Source: Hanleya hanleyi
Taxonomy: Eukaryota; Mollusca; Polyplacophora; Lepidopleurida; Hanleyidae
Direction of reading: 5' to 3'
Length of the DNA: 64,000 bases
Assembly (NCBI GenBank): GCA_036873755.1
Contig: JAVTVY010017433.1
Location: forward strand, 1-64,000
The translations under genes were made by a program, and so were the position numbers. The stretch's first letter is position 1; each line of letters begins with the position of its first letter. Below are positions 42,812 through 54,103 of this stretch, piece after piece. The notes under the pieces are model-generated. The model did no database searches. It was not told the DNA's origin and saw only the letters and a program-made list of their open reading frames with translations.

Positions 42812-42960
42812 GTTCTTTCAATGTACACACGCCCGCTGTTTTGGGCTTAAAATTACAAGCCCCCTGTTCTGGGCTTCAGTTCTTTCAATGTACAAGCCCC
42901 CTGTTCTGGGCTTCAGTTTTCACGTGGTTGTTCTCACGTTGTTGTTGTTCACTGAATAAA
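42785..42960 (+). terminator. Four tandem AAGCCC/GGGCTT hairpins and poly(A) signal
   Basis: CAAGCCCCGTTCTGGGCTT-type units occur at about 42791, 42827, 42858 and 42893, separated by AGTTCTTTCAATGTA spacers. The first encodes the last residues of the protease. GTTGTTGTTGTTCAC and GAATAAAAAC (about 42954) follow. The arrangement is kept in element B at about 54660-54840. Confidence 0.75.
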
Positions 42961-43352
42961 AACAAAATGAGATATCACCAAAAAACCCTGTCTTGTGTGT
43001 TTTCTATATGAGCATAATGCATGAAACTGGCTTTGAACACCATATTAGCCAATCAGTGGCCTAGAATGGAGCCAAAGGTAACCCATCCATGTCCAAAAAA
43101 CATTACCCGGGTGCACAAGAACCCGGATGTAGGCGCGGACGTAGGCGAAAGCATCCCAGTACCCGGATGTAGGCGCAGACGTGAGCGAAATTCTAGTACC
43201 CGTCCATTGGTTCTTTTATCGATCGCTCATTGGCTCTTTTTCTCGACCGCTGATTGATCCAAATGGAACTGCCCATCCTTCCCAGGTTAATTTACAATCC
43301 CCTTTTGGGGTTCAAGCTCTGTATATCGATGCCGCAACATTGTTTCCGAACC
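42961..43352. other. Spacer between protease and right TIR
   Basis: Shared with element B (54104-54462). It contains repeated ACCCGGATGTAGGCGC phrases and several CCAAT/ATTGG boxes (about 43048, 43205, 43229, 43253). No gene. It may be a promoter region facing the TIR. Confidence 0.5.
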
Positions 43353-45067
43353 TTGCCGAAAGGGAGACCTTGGACCTTTTGACCTGGATGTGACCTTTGA
43401 CCTTTTGACCCGACATTCACCCGCGCACTGCCGGTGATGACGCGCGCGCGCGCTGCCGCCGGGGCGGGCCAGGCCGGGCTGGGCCGGGAAAAACCCCGGA
43501 TGTTGAACATCCGGATCCTACGTGTACGGGAACATTGGAACTCTTCTGGGTTTGGAGGTGAAACCCGGAAGTGACGTCACAACCCACGTGACCTGCGCAG
43601 CAGAATGGAAACGACACCCTAGTCTAGCCCCCTCACATAGGCTTCACATGGATACCTCACTCGATCCCATCGGCCCTCTAGTGGCCCACCTAGACCCCAA
43701 AACGTCTATTTCCATACCCTTTGTCCACTGCGCATGCGCAGTGTGACGATATTTCAACCCCGCACTCACCCCATCAGATGCCCCCTCACATAGGCTTCAC
43801 ATTGATACCTCACTCGATCCAATCGGCCCACTAGTGGCTCCCCTAGATCCCAAAACGTCTATTTCCATACACTTTGTCTATTGCGCATGCGCAGAATGAC
43901 GATATTCCTACCCCACATCCATCCCATCGGTTGCCCCCTCACATAGGCTTCACATTGATACCTCACTCGACCCCATCGGGCCATTAGTGGCCCACCTAGA
44001 TCCCAAAACGTCCACCCCGTATGGACCTATACACCCATAGCCATGCAGTATAGGCCTATGGGTCTACCCAGGCCTCGGTGACTTTTTCCAAAAATTTCAC
44101 CGTTTCGCTCCGGGACCCTTCCCATCGTGTTCTAAATGACGAGACGTGAAAAACAAATCCAAGCAACCTATATCACAATGAACGTGTGTACATTTCCCAG
44201 GTTGGACCTATACCCCCCATGGCCAGCCTATGGGCCTATATACAGACCTCGGTGACTTTTCCCAAAAATTTCACCGCTTCGCTCCGGGACCCCTCCCATC
44301 GTGTTTTTCTCGGCGAGACGAGAAAAACGCGACCCCACAAGCCATAGTAAAGCCCACGAAAAAAAAATTGACATCCCCATACCCCATACAGGCATTTTCC
44401 CTTATATTGTATAATACAGACCCCTATTGTAGAGGTAAAGTCCGTATTCCGCTTTTTATAGTTTCGGGGAAAAATCCTAATTTTACATGCACCCACCCCA
44501 TTGACTTGATAGGCAGGTCCCAGTAAGCCCGGGGACCGATATTAGCCCTTTTGGCTAGGGTTGATAGGTGTTTTCCCCTATTTTAGGGGTAAAGTCCGTG
44601 TTCCGCTTTTTATAGTTTCGGGAAAAAATCCTAATTTTACATGCACCCACCCATGACTGGATGCCCCTTCACGAATGCTTCACTTTGATACCTCACTCGA
44701 CCCAATCGGACCATGCAAACGACATTGTGGGAAAAACCCCACAGACAGATCAGTACAAGCTCCCACGGACCTGACCGAAGAAATACGGAGGTGAACGACA
44801 TTGTGGGGAAAAACCCCAGTACATGCTCCTCTCACCGAAAAGACACGGAGATGAACGACATCCCCACAGACAGGTCAGTACATCTCCTATCATCCTCACA
44901 AGTCACGCCCCATTCCCCCAAACCGGAAGTGACGTCATACAGAGGTCACGCTCCATTCACCCAGACCGGAAGTGACGTCATACGGGATAGCGCCCCCTGG
45001 CAGAAAAAGGGGAACCAAGAGTTACCTCCCTGGAAAACGGTAATGGATTTCACCTCTCTATACTACT
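43353..45067. repeat. Right terminal inverted repeat of Polinton A
   Basis: Inverted copy of 34227-35935 with few differences. The CTCF-like site is at 44988-45003 (minus strand) and the CRE-ETS pair lies just inside it. Confidence 0.9.
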
Positions 45068-45316
45068 GTGGTATTTCATATACGCGCGAGGTATGATGCC
45101 CATACATCAAATATTTGAAGTCACGGGATGATGGTGGGCACTGAGTACAGTGACCAACATTTTCTATGTACATACATGTAGGCCATTATATAAATTAGGC
45201 GATGATAATCGGAAACTATTCCATTTCACTGCGCATGTCTGGATGCGTGACCCGCTTCTCTCACCGTCATTCCAAGCTGAACTCGCAACGATGGCAGACG
45301 TGTCCACTGCTGGATG

Positions 45317-46328
45317 CAATCTTAATAAATTAAAATCCTATATGCTTCTCTATCGTATGGTCGCTACAGGATCTTATACTCGCCGATCTCCCTTCGTGTT
45401 TTGTTTACATCTGGGACTTCAAACTCTTGACCAATCGTAGCCCATCTTCTGTATTCTCTGGTGACATGACTCGGAGTTGATCGATACAGCCGACTATAGG
45501 CTCTATAGGGGTACTTCGTATACTTAAATCATGAATATTCCAGCGGTAAAACAAGAAATTTCAACATTTCTTTTCGATTCTCGCTTTCGAGATTTACTTT
45601 TACTGATTCAATCAATTTTCTGATGAAGTTCCTCTATGATGAAATAGAAATATTGCAGAGAAAATACCCGATATACAGAAATAATTCAGTCGCTCGACGA
45701 AATTACTTCCACCGACCTGTTCAGAGCCTCTTCGTCCAGCGACTGCGAAAAATAGCTCGGGCAGCAGCCACGACGACCCTTCATGGACAAAATTTTGCGA
45801 ATATTTGACGAAATTATCCCCTAATCCGACTGAAAAAGGTAACAGTAGGTACAAAGGTATGTCAGACTTTAAAATGTCTCTTATAACGAGTCGACTTTTC
45901 TGTCAGAAATTTCGCCGATACGTTGTGAAGTTGAAAGGGGTTGATCGCTCGCTCGCTTGCTTACTCAGACCCAGGGTTTCTCATTTCCAGCTGACAGCTC
46001 GGATGTTTCGTCGTTGCTTTTTTAGGACTTTCCCTGTCATAATGCCGTCATTTATAGCTAGTATAATTCCCGTTTAAATTGGTGTCATTTAATCCAGACG
46101 TCTGGCATGAAACAGCGCGGGAGCCGACGTCACCTTTTCTCGGTTAGGCCGAGCGTCGAGTTGGGAGTGGAAATGCCGCTACTAAAACGGATGTGATTGG
46201 TCCGTTTGCAGCACTGCATATTCATGACATGACATCACAGAACACGGAGGGAGATCGGCGAGTATAAGATCCTGTAGCGACCATACGATCTATAGAGAAG
46301 CATATAGGATTTTAATTTATTAAGATTG
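45317..46328. mobile_element. 1.0 kb DNA transposon, ~80-bp TIRs
   Basis: It begins CAATCTTAATAAATTAAAAT and ends with the inverse. The TIRs run for about 80 bases (to ...CGCCGATCTCCCT). Flanking TGCTGGATG (45308-45316) and TACTGGATG (46329-46337) form a 9-base target duplication with one mismatch, a length found in Mutator-like elements. Internal frames (about 45623-46077) show no transposase motif I can identify, so it is probably non-autonomous. Confidence 0.8.
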
Positions 46329-46470
46329 TACTGGATGTGTCCTGCAGGACAAGGCCTCGCTGGCTGGAGCGGACATTATGGAAGTTATGAAGCGGTTTAT
46401 TGACACGGATGTTGTTATTACTAACGTTTGTTTTGAGCGTGGAAAACCAGTCACAGGCATCCCCTTGAAG

Positions 46471-47250
46471 TAGCTACAACATGTAACCTAGTGATGACGT
46501 TTATATATTGACCTTATATTGTCACTAGGTTACAAGCCACTCCATACCACATTTGTCTTTTATTTTCCGTATGGTATAAAGAATCAAGTTACGGCCACAT
46601 ACCTATCATTTCTTGGTAGATGGTATCATTTCGAATAGCGGTGACACACTGCCCGCAAAATCCGCTGCCGATTTCATCGCATTTCAGCCAGTTTTTCCAG
46701 CAGCTCCCGCTTCGATCTGCAATTTGTCTTCCATGTTTCTTTTCGAAATGAACTGCGCATGCGCCAATGCCGTGACCTTTGTAAAACCGGAAAGCGTGGT
46801 AGCAGACGATTTTTAACTTGTCAAAGTTAAGCATGGATAATTGCATTAATTGTAACAAACCCTTTGTCAAGGGACATAAGGGCTACAATAGAGTGTCGTT
46901 AAAATCTCTCACATCTCCTAAAACAGTGAGAAAGTTTTACGAAGGTCACGGCATTGGCGCATGCGCAGTTCATTTCGAAAAGAAACATGGAAGACAAATT
47001 GCAGATCGAAGCGGGAGCTGCTGGAAAAACTGGCTGAAATGCGATGAAATCGGCAGCGGATTTTGCGGGCAGTGTGTCACCGCTATTCGAAATGATACCA
47101 TCTACCAAGAAATGATAGGTATGTGGCCGTAACTTGATTCTTTATACCATACGGAAAATAAAAGACAAATGTGGTATGGAGTGGCTTGTAACCTAGTGAC
47201 AATATAAGGTCAATATATAAACGTCATCACTAGGTTACATGTTGTAGCTA
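46471..47250. mobile_element. 780-bp foldback element with 10-bp target duplication
   Basis: Flanked on both sides by CCCCTTGAAG (46461-46470 and 47251-47260). It begins TAGCTACAACATGTAACC and ends with the exact inverse. Arms of about 330 bases enclose a unique centre (about 46800-46925). The TAGCTA end and 9-10 base duplication are shared with the foldback at 10886. Confidence 0.88.
46833..47132 (+). CDS. Cys-rich ORF inside the foldback element
   Basis: A 99-residue frame starting MDNCINCNKPF in the unique centre and running into the right arm, with CxxC pairs (CINC and CGQC) and a conserved-looking CWKNWLKCDEIGSGFC segment. The left arm encodes the same C-terminal ~60 residues in the opposite direction (46589-46870). 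The N-terminal CxxC resembles a zinc-binding start. It could be a captured gene fragment. No function is assigned. Confidence 0.4.
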   Translation: MDNCINCNKPFVKGHKGYNRVSLKSLTSPKTVRKFYEGHGIGACAVHFEKKHGRQIADRSGSCWKNWLKCDEIGSGFCGQCVTAIRNDTIYQEMIGMWP

Positions 47251-47459
47251 CCCCTTGAAGGAACTCCGAGGCCGACTAGATACCTTGCTGGGTCGAAACG
47301 CAGCCGACGTGTTTAATGTGATGGGAAAGACCCCTGAGAGAGATGACTGGGATCGGCTAGCCAGTTTCGCCATTCCCATGGCAAACAGTTATGGAATAAA
47401 GGCAAAAAGGACCCCCACATCTGCGGGGAAGGTAAGCATACACTATTTTCTATCGTTTC

Positions 47460-47750
47460 TGCCTTGGTGGCTTTGGGAGAATATGCGCGCATGATTGACG
47501 ATGCAACAGTTTTTGTTGCGCGCCGTTTTGAATGAGTGGCTTGAACGATAAAATATTTGCTTTGGTGGCTTGAAAAGTGCCTTGGTGGCAAGATTAATTT
47601 TGTAATAGCCTTGGTGGCTTGATTTTGTACGATTTTATTAAAACTTTTAGAAATGCCTTGGTGGCAAGATCATGAGATTATTTACGGTACGGTATTGGCC
47701 GCCAATTTTTTATTCGGAAATATGGTCGTGTTCCAGGCCTTGGTGGCCGG
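47460..47750. repeat. Dispersed GCCTTGGTGGC decamers
   Basis: GCCTTGGTGGC or a one-base variant recurs at about 47462, 47558, 47580, 47610, 47656 and 47737 with irregular spacing, inside what would be the intron after 47432. Confidence 0.7.
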
Positions 47751-49783
47751 TGAAATTGTCCCCTAGAGGGGGGATTGCACGTGGGAGCAATATCTAGGCT
47801 TGCTCCTTGAGGGGTTGTTGGGTTTGTGGAAAATTACCGGTTACCACGTGCAATTGCTGCAATTTGTGTCACGGGGTGGCACGCGCCCTCAATTGACCCG
47901 AGTGCAAGGTTGTGACTTAGTGCACGTCCATTCCATCCCCCTTTCTGATTTTGATATGAACTCCTACTCGTAAAATTCTAGCAATTTATCTATTTATTTG
48001 AGTTTAAGTATGTGCTCGGGAGAGTCTTTTTTTAACGTTGCACCAAATTAAATGAACCGTATTAATTTTCATGCATCTGTGCAAATCGCAAGTTTTTTAC
48101 AGTACGATAAATGGATTTCTTTGTTGATATTTTCATTCCTGTAATATTAGATAAAAGGTTCATGCCTCCATTTAACACCTGGCTTTTTAATATAGTATAA
48201 CTACTTTATTCGGCCAATTATGACGCCAATTTCTGAGCATAAGAATCACAGAAATCGAGATATGTTTGAATTTGATTAGAACGTGAATTCGTTGATCAAT
48301 GATTAATTTTGATTCATACATGTATTGAATCTATCTATGACAATGTAATGAAAATGACCAGTTATTAGATTCATGTATCAATTATGTATACTGTTCAGAT
48401 TTAACAGTCAGATGAACTTGACAAGTGAAATGTTATTATTACCCCCCCCGGAGTCTGATCATGGCAATTATATAATGAATTTTCCACCTCGAAAATCTGG
48501 TTGGGCACCCTCTCTTTTAGTGGGTTTAAAACCTCGTTTCATAAATGAATTGTCTACAAATGTCACAGGCTTTGCACCTATGTCAGCATCCTCACATAAG
48601 CCCTATAAATTTATCCTAGTGGTGGTAGTCTGCCGACATTAGGTAATTTACAGTTTACGGAGTCAGAGATTTTGCCTATTTTCTGCATATATGTACATAT
48701 TAAAAGAAAATGACATTCATTCTCTACCTTGTCGAGCGAGCAATGGTTACATAGTGGAGTTTTGGGATTCGCTTTGTTCTTAACACCCATCACTTTCGGG
48801 TTGGTCAGCACTGACTGTAAACCATGTAAGACTTTTCCTAGCTGAGACGTTGCTTACATACATAATTTAAGTTTTTCTCTATGAAATCTAAACTTAAACT
48901 TGCCGTATGACTGGATAGTAGCCCCCCCCCCCCCCCCCAAAATAAATAAATAAATTTAGAATGATAGCAGATTTTCTCCCATCATCCGAACGCATGGCAC
49001 GATCATACGTAGAAACTCGTAGCCATGCGGTAACGGGTGCTATCTGAGTGTAATAGGGCGTTTCCCAAATGATCACATCCGACTGGTCCCGTTATATCTG
49101 ACATCGGTGCAATCACATTCATACAACGAAGACACACCTCCAGAAAGCGATCGATTGAAATGATCCCATGGTGGGCCTCGAAGTGCCCCCATCACAAAAT
49201 AAAAAACATATCATTTTCCTCTGGTCTGCCGCCGATTTTAGTTTGTTTTCAAATATGTTAGGCCGTTTGTAATATGATTTTTCTTAAGATAAACAAAGAA
49301 GCATGCTCCACTAGAGTGAGAAATAAAATAACTAATTCGCACAACTTCGTTTTGGTCTCGCGTAGACTCCCCCAGTCTTGCGCCTCGTGAAACTGACACG
49401 TCTGCATGTCTGAGCAATATTTGAATACAGATAATTTCATTGGCTCGTTTAAATGGGGCCGACATTTGACCTCATGCCTTGGGAACAACTTTCGAACTGG
49501 ATTATCTCCCTCTAGATAGATGGCGCCGTGTGAAATACATGCCGAATCACAGCGGTAATCTAAGGGTAGTGTTTAGTGAAACGTGAAATGCCCTTAGCAA
49601 TCTAAGATGATTTTCTCCCTGCAGGTGTCTGAATTCCACTGTTGCTGTTTGAATAATTGGAAGAAGTGCGGTAGTTAAATCCCCCCACCCTCCTTTTTTA
49701 CACCCAGTTAAACTGAAATAACAAGCAGATGCATCTGTTGAGATGAGCGAGCAAATAAAATAAAATTTTCTTTTTATCCTAGG
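47751..49783. other. Probable intron or intergenic sequence
   Basis: AT-rich with no gene, apart from the LINE fragment listed separately. It ends at a good 3' splice site (TTTTTATCCTAG at about 49772-49783). Confidence 0.45.
48611..48811 (-). pseudogene. C-terminal fragment of a LINE ORF2
   Basis: The phrase CNHCSLDKVENECHFLLICT matches the Cys/His zinc-binding motif found at the C-terminus of many LINE-type retrotransposon proteins. Only about 60 residues remain. Confidence 0.55.
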
Positions 49784-50409
49784 ATATGGACACTACTCCT
49801 GACACCCCAGCACCCCCCACCCACTGCAGCCACTATGGGCAATGTTCTAGAAGAGCAGCAGAAATTGAGAGAAAAGCTTACTTCTTTGAAGAAAAAGCGG
49901 AAGTCAGATGATGTAGATGATGCTTTGGAACAGGTGAGATGTTCATACAGGAGGGTGGCGCTACTGGGCCAGGGATATTGCTGGCCGCTGTTGACAACCT
50001 GGTGGAAGCGGCAAACAACTGTGAACATGACAAGAGAAACTACTACAAAAAAAGCCAAGGATAAGTTGCGCGCTGCAGAATACACGGCTGGGGATTTGGG
50101 CCTCCTCTGTGCGTCACTCTTTGGAGACCCAGATGAACAGAAAGTTAATACTAACTTTTATAAGTACCAGAAGTTAGTAAAGCTGACCCCAACAAAGCCA
50201 GGGCAATATCCACCACTATTTCAGCCACCGCAGCCAGTCTTTTATCCTTACCCACCAGGGCCATACCAGTTCAGTGGTTCATATCGTGGGGGATTCCGTG
50301 GAGCGAGAAGGGGCGGTACATCTTATTAAAACACGGACAAATCGGAAAAACTCTGTTACACGTGCCAGAAAAAAGGACATTTTGCCCGTGAATGTAAAGA
50401 GGGAAAATA
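49784..50409 (+). pseudogene. Gag-like protein with zinc knuckle, broken
   Basis: After the splice acceptor an ATG at 49835 opens a frame with a Lys-rich coiled-coil-like start. Between about 49932 and 50045 the coding signal lies in another frame, so two compensating indels are likely. The C-terminal part has a Pro/Tyr-rich linker and an Arg/Gly-rich stretch. A TAA at 50327-50329 precedes, in the same frame, a CCHC zinc knuckle (CYTCQKKGHFAREC) that ends at a TAA at 50407-50409. Zinc knuckles are typical of retrotransposon Gag proteins, which bind the RNA genome. Confidence 0.7.
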
Positions 50410-50740
50410 ATTAGCATACTTGACCCTAGTGCCACCTGGTAATCTTCCTTTATTTGCATAAGTTTAGTGCTGTAGTTATTACTAGTACTGTTTGTTTGTT
50501 GACTGGTACGTTCACCTCATAAAAATGACATCTTGCGATACTCCATTTTTAGTCTCAGTTATATGACTAATCTGATGTGTTCATCGGTGACCAAGTTTTC
50601 ACAGTAATTTTCTTATTGAGATAAGTTAAGTGTTCAAATCCTGTTTGAATAGTTACATTTGGTTAATAATACCGCTAATATTGTCCATGTTTGGTCATAG
50701 CAAGGCAACATTCTTGTTACGGTACACATTCCCCTAGTAT
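50410..50740. other. Spacer between gag-like and reverse transcriptase pseudogenes
   Basis: No gene recognised. Confidence 0.5.
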
Positions 50741-52259
50741 ATGATAGTTTCCATCGTCATCCCCGGGGCTACTGACCCTGAGTGGACTTTGTCCACGTGG
50801 GATCGGGTGATGGAGACTGGCGCCTCTAATTACACCCAATCTAATTTGGTATTACAGGTATTTACTCCGGATATTCCTAGTTGGGAATTTACCCCTAGCT
50901 TTGAACCTGAAATGATAAGGCCGAGGTCAAAGGCGTCTTGGATGACCTTCGGGCGTCAGTCTCCACCACCTGATCACTGGCCCAGGGCTGAGGATGTCCC
51001 ACTAAATCTACACCCCTTTTCATTGGAAGATTTACCTATACGGGATCCTGACAAGTTTGTTGCCGGGCAGATTCACAGTCGTTTCCCTGAGTGGGAGTTA
51101 ATCATGGGAGACAAACACCCTGATGTAACACGTTGGATAAAAAATGGTGTTGATGTTTACGAGTTCTTCCGTCCATTTGATGGCAATTTTAAGGGAAAAC
51201 ATTACAAGTCGCGATCTCCCCCTCAGGCATATTTTCAGAACAACCCCAAGTGTCAAGAGCATGTAGACTTTATTACTGCTACCATTTTGGAGAGGGTAAA
51301 AAATGGGTCACTTCGTCCGCTAGGAAGGGTAGGGATAGTTAACCCTCCGAAACTGGTTATGCCACTTACCGTTGAGGAAACCAAGCCCAGGCTATGCCAC
51401 GACGAGCGCTATTTAAACCTTTGGATCAAAGATACCAAACTAAAGCTAGACACCCTAAAAGATGTCCCCCGAATCATGCCCCAAGGCTCTCTTGCCTCCA
51501 CCTGTGATGAAAATAGCGGATTTGACCATGTGAGTCTGTATAGGAGAAGTCAAACCTTTTTTGGCGTTGAATGGGGTGGCTATTATTTCTGCTACACTAC
51601 CTTGCCTTTTGGATTTAAGGCCAGTAGCTTCATTTATCACACAATCGGCATGGCTGCTACCGGGTTCTTGAGAGAGCTGGGTGTCCCTGTACTCCAATAC
51701 ATCGATGACCGATTCATTGCTGAGCCACCACACTTGAAAATAGGTTCCCTACCCCCAACTTAGCCAGCTAGGGCAGCAGCATATAGCACATGTGAAGTCC
51801 TTGTTAGATTAGGTTACACTTTATCCCCCAAAAGCCACTTGGTGCCTAGTAGCGAAATCTCATTCCTTGGCTTGATATGTGATTCAAACAAGCAATGTTT
51901 TACCATTCCACAGAAAAAAAGAAATTCGTTTGCACAGGTCAGAGAGTGTCTGTTAGGTTCAAAACATGTCAGTACAAAACTGCTGCAACGGTTTACTGGT
52001 AAATGTATAAGCTTCCTCCTCGACGTCCCCGCAGCAAAACTTTACATCCGGGAGGCCAACCATGCACTCTCGAAATCATATCGTAACAGTAAGCCCATTG
52101 CTGTGACTCCTGAGTTAGCCGAAGAGATCACACACTGGCGCTTTGTTGATAATTGCTCCAGCACCCTCCCTTGGAAGTCTGAAAAACATCTGCAGGTCTC
52201 CATGGCAACCGAATCATCTCTATATAAATGGGGCGCCCTTTTGTGGTCGGCAACAGGTG
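50741..52259 (+). pseudogene. Reverse transcriptase-RNase H of a DIRS-like retrotransposon, truncated
   Basis: The first frame (50741-51763) has reverse transcriptase motifs in order: VGIVNPPKLVMPL, KPRLCHDERYLNLW, FDHVSLYRRSQTFFGV, TLPFGFKASSFIYH and YIDDRF (catalytic Asp pair). A frameshift at about 51745-51765 leads to a second frame (51839-52264) that continues with an RNase H-type region (SLYKWGALLW). The gene is cut off at 52259 by Polinton B. The YIDDR signature and motif spacing recall DIRS-like elements of marine invertebrates, but no tyrosine recombinase is seen because the 3' part is displaced or lost. Confidence 0.75.
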
Positions 52260-54103
52260 AGTAGTAGGGAGCAACTCGATTCATTACCGTTTTCCAGGGA
52301 GGTAACTCTTGGTTCCCTTTTTCCCCACCAGGGGGCGCTATCCCCTATGACGTCACTTCCGGTCTGGGTGAATGGAGCGTGACCTCTGTATGACGTCACT
52401 TCCGGTTTGGGTGAATGGGGCGTGACTTGTGAGGATGATAGATGTACTGACCTGTCTGTGGGGATGTTCACCTCCGTGTCTTTTCGGTGAGAGGAGCATG
52501 TACTGGGGTTTTTCCCCACAATGTCGTTCACCTCCGTATTTCTTCGGTCAGGTCCGTGGGAGCTTGTACTGGGTTTTTCCCACAATGTCGTTCACCTCCG
52601 TATTTCTTCGGTCAGGTCCGTGGGAGCTTGTACTGGGTTTTTCCCACAATGTCGTTCACCTCCGTGTCTTTTCGGTGAGGTCCGTGAAGATGTGGCGGGA
52701 GGTACCGTACGCTGCATGGTCCGATTGGGTCGAGTGAGGTATCAAAGTGAAGCATTCGTGAAGGGGCATCCAGCCATGGGTGGGTGTATGTAAAATTAGG
52801 ATTTTTTCCCGAAACTATAAAAAGCGGAACACGGACTTTACCCCTAAAATAGGGGAAAACACCTATCAATCCTAGCCAAAAGGGCTAATATCGGTCCCCG
52901 GGCTTATTGGGACCTGCCTATCAAGTCAATGGGGTGGGTGCATGTAAAATTGGGATTTTTTCCCGAAAATATAAAAAGCGGAGTACGGACTTTACCCCTA
53001 AAATAGGGGAAAACCCCTATCAACCCTAGCCAAAAGGGCTAATATCGGTCCCCGCACTTACTGGGACGTGCCTATCAAGTCAATGGGGTGGGTGCATGTA
53101 AAATTAGGATTTTTCCCCGAAACTATAAAAAGCGGAACACGGACTTTACCCCTACAATAGGGGTCTGTATTATACAATATAAGGGAAAATGCCTGTATGG
53201 GGTATGGCGATGGTCATTTGTTTTCGTGGGCTTTACTATGGCTTGTGGGGTCGCGTTTTTAGGTCCAACCTGGGAAATTCACACACGTTCATTGTGATAT
53301 GGGTTGCTTGGATTTGTTTTTCACGTCTCGTCATTTAGAACACGATGGGTAGGGTCCCGGAGCGAAACGGTGAAATTTTTGGAAAAAGTCACCGAGGCCT
53401 GGGTAGGCCCATAGGCCTATACTGCATGGCTATGGGTGTATAGGTCCATACGGGGTGGACGTTTTGGGATCTAGGTGGGCCACTAATGGCCGATGGGATC
53501 GAGTGAGGTATCAATGTGAAGCCTATGTGAGGGGGCAACCGATGGGAAGGATGTGGGGTAGGAATATCGTCATTCTGCGCATGCGCAATAGACAAAGTGT
53601 ATGGAAATAGACGTTTTGGGATCTAGGGGAGCCACTAGTGGGCCGATTGGATCGAGTGAGGTATCAATGTGAAGCCTATGTGAGGGGGCATCTGATGGGG
53701 TGAGTGCGGGGTTGAAATATCGTCACTCTGCGCATGCGCAGTGGACAAAGGTATGGAAATAGACGTTTTGGGGTCTAGGTGGGCCACTAGTGGGCCGATG
53801 GGATCGAGTGAGGTATCCATGTGAAGCCTATGTGAGGGGGCTAGACTAGGGTGTCGTTTCCATTCTGCCGCGCAGGTCACGTGGATTGTGACGTCACTTC
53901 CGGGTTTCACCTCCAAACCCAGAAGAGTTCCAATGTTCTCTTAGACGTCCGGATGCTCAACCTCCGGGGTTTTTCCCGGCCCGGCCCGGCCCGCCCCGGC
54001 CGCAGCGCGCGCGCGTCATCACCAGCAGTGCGCGGATGAATGTCGGGTCAAAAGGTCAAAGGTCACATCCAGGTCAAAAGGTCCAAGGTCTCCCTTTCGG
54101 CAA
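52260..54103. repeat. Left terminal inverted repeat of Polinton B
   Basis: Homologous to 34227-35935 but with extra tandem copies: the GTCGTTCACCTCCGT block occurs four times (52524-52670) and the ~155-base AAAGCGGA block three times (about 52780-53150). Confidence 0.9.
52325..52340 (+). promoter_or_regulatory. Near-perfect CTCF consensus at the element tip
   Basis: CCACCAGGGGGCGCTA matches the vertebrate CTCF core consensus at every position. It lies 65 bases from the tip. TGACGTCACTTCCGG follows twice (about 52348 and 52391). Confidence 0.6.

Larger units (their letters stand above)
34227..45067 (+). mobile_element. Polinton/Maverick element A, complete, 10.84 kb
   Basis: Ends AGTAGTATAGAGAGGTG and CACCTCTCTATACTACT are exact inverted copies. 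GTGGTT before and GTGGTA after form a 6-base target duplication with one mismatch, the length typical of Polintons. Genes, all rightward: two-module PC4-like protein, tail-anchored protein, two more PC4-like proteins, integrase, mucin-like membrane protein, ATPase, core-like protein fragment, major capsid protein, protease. The minor capsid gene and any DNA polymerase B are absent. ATPase, capsid and protease genes each carry disabling changes. Confidence 0.92.
45228..47432 (+). pseudogene. Coding segment broken by two DNA transposons
   Basis: Three pieces read in a consistent protein frame once two insertions are set aside: 45228-45316 (with WMRDPLLSPSFQAEL), 46329-46470 (with DKASLAGADIMEVMKRFID) and 47251-47432 (with ELRGRLDTLLGRNAADVF and LASFAIPMANSYGIKAKR). 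The last piece ends at GGGAAG/GTAAGC, a good 5' splice site. No family is recognised. Its location before the gag-like and reverse transcriptase pseudogenes suggests it is the first exon of that retroelement, but a host gene exon cannot be excluded. The upstream exon limit is not clear. Confidence 0.6.
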
